Of a stretch of 21,571 nt of DNA, positions 21,546-21,571 are shown in pieces. The stretch's first letter is position 1, and each line of letters opens with the position of its first letter. The DNA is from an uncultured Eubacteriales bacterium (GTDB taxonomy: Bacteria > Bacillota > Clostridia > Christensenellales > CAG-138): contig URFJ01000021.1 in NCBI GenBank assembly GCA_900547135.1, positions 1 to 21,571 of the forward strand, written 5' to 3'. Below the pieces are notes generated by a model that worked only from the letters and a program-made list of their open reading frames with translations, made no database searches and was not told the DNA's origin. The position numbers were made by a program, and so were the translations under genes.

Positions 21546-21571
21546 AAGCTCGGTCGGGTTGTTGCGATGGA

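Noticed and set aside
1..21571. CRISPR array, prophage or clear defence system
   Set aside because: No regularly spaced repeats, phage structural genes or known defence modules were seen; only the IS3 remnant and the decayed genes hint at mobile DNA.

Overview
The window looks like a chromosomal piece of a low-to-mid GC Gram-positive anaerobe of the Clostridia type. The signs are strong AGGAGG ribosome binding sites, TTG and GTG starts, the paired glucose-1-phosphate adenylyltransferase subunits GlgC and GlgD, the rpsF-ssb-rpsR operon, and a CvpA / DUF5711-like neighbourhood. I cannot name the genus from sequence alone.

Layout. (1) 1-916, minus: the N-terminal 305 residues of a secreted papain-type (C1) cysteine peptidase that runs off the left edge and carries a textbook EF-hand loop between its catalytic His and Asn. 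(2) 1095-2319, minus: rpsF-ssb-rpsR with a well-formed sigma-A promoter, a leader with competing hairpins, and an intrinsic terminator. (3) 2365-7394, minus: a five-gene cluster, read in the order diacylglycerol-kinase-like lipid kinase, DUF5711-like membrane-anchored protein, CvpA-like membrane protein, class I methyltransferase, and a tandem fusion of two RluA-type pseudouridine synthase domains. (4) 7607-8437, plus: dapF, divergent from that cluster, with a good promoter. (5) 8638-14549, plus: a complete glycogen operon glgB-glgC-glgD-glgA closed by an intrinsic terminator. (6) 14681-15511, plus: a lipoprotein D,D-carboxypeptidase of the VanY family. (7) 15594-15669, plus: tRNA-Ala(CGC) with its own promoter and a double hairpin terminator. 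(8) 15760-17130: a gene graveyard with the tail of an IS3-family transposase, a tRNA-like T-arm fragment at its edge, a broken gene on the minus strand and an orphan coding remnant on the plus strand. (9) 17135-21571: a large ArsR-type winged-helix regulator (minus) facing away from a big secreted subtilisin-like (S8) peptidase (plus), with a long inverted repeat sitting on the peptidase's transcription start.

How it fits together. Regions 2-5 are core housekeeping: ribosome assembly and ssDNA binding, rRNA modification, lipid recycling, lysine/cell-wall DAP supply and carbon storage as glycogen. Regions 1, 6 and 9 are exported hydrolases acting outside the membrane on protein or peptidoglycan. 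Region 8 marks past mobile-element activity between the tRNA and the regulator/peptidase pair, so the pair at the right end may be accessory. The most notable points are the double pseudouridine synthase, the regulator/operator/peptidase arrangement, an in-frame stop near the window end after which the peptidase frame appears to continue, the alternative hairpins in the rpsF leader, and the decayed island. I see no CRISPR array and no clear new defence system.
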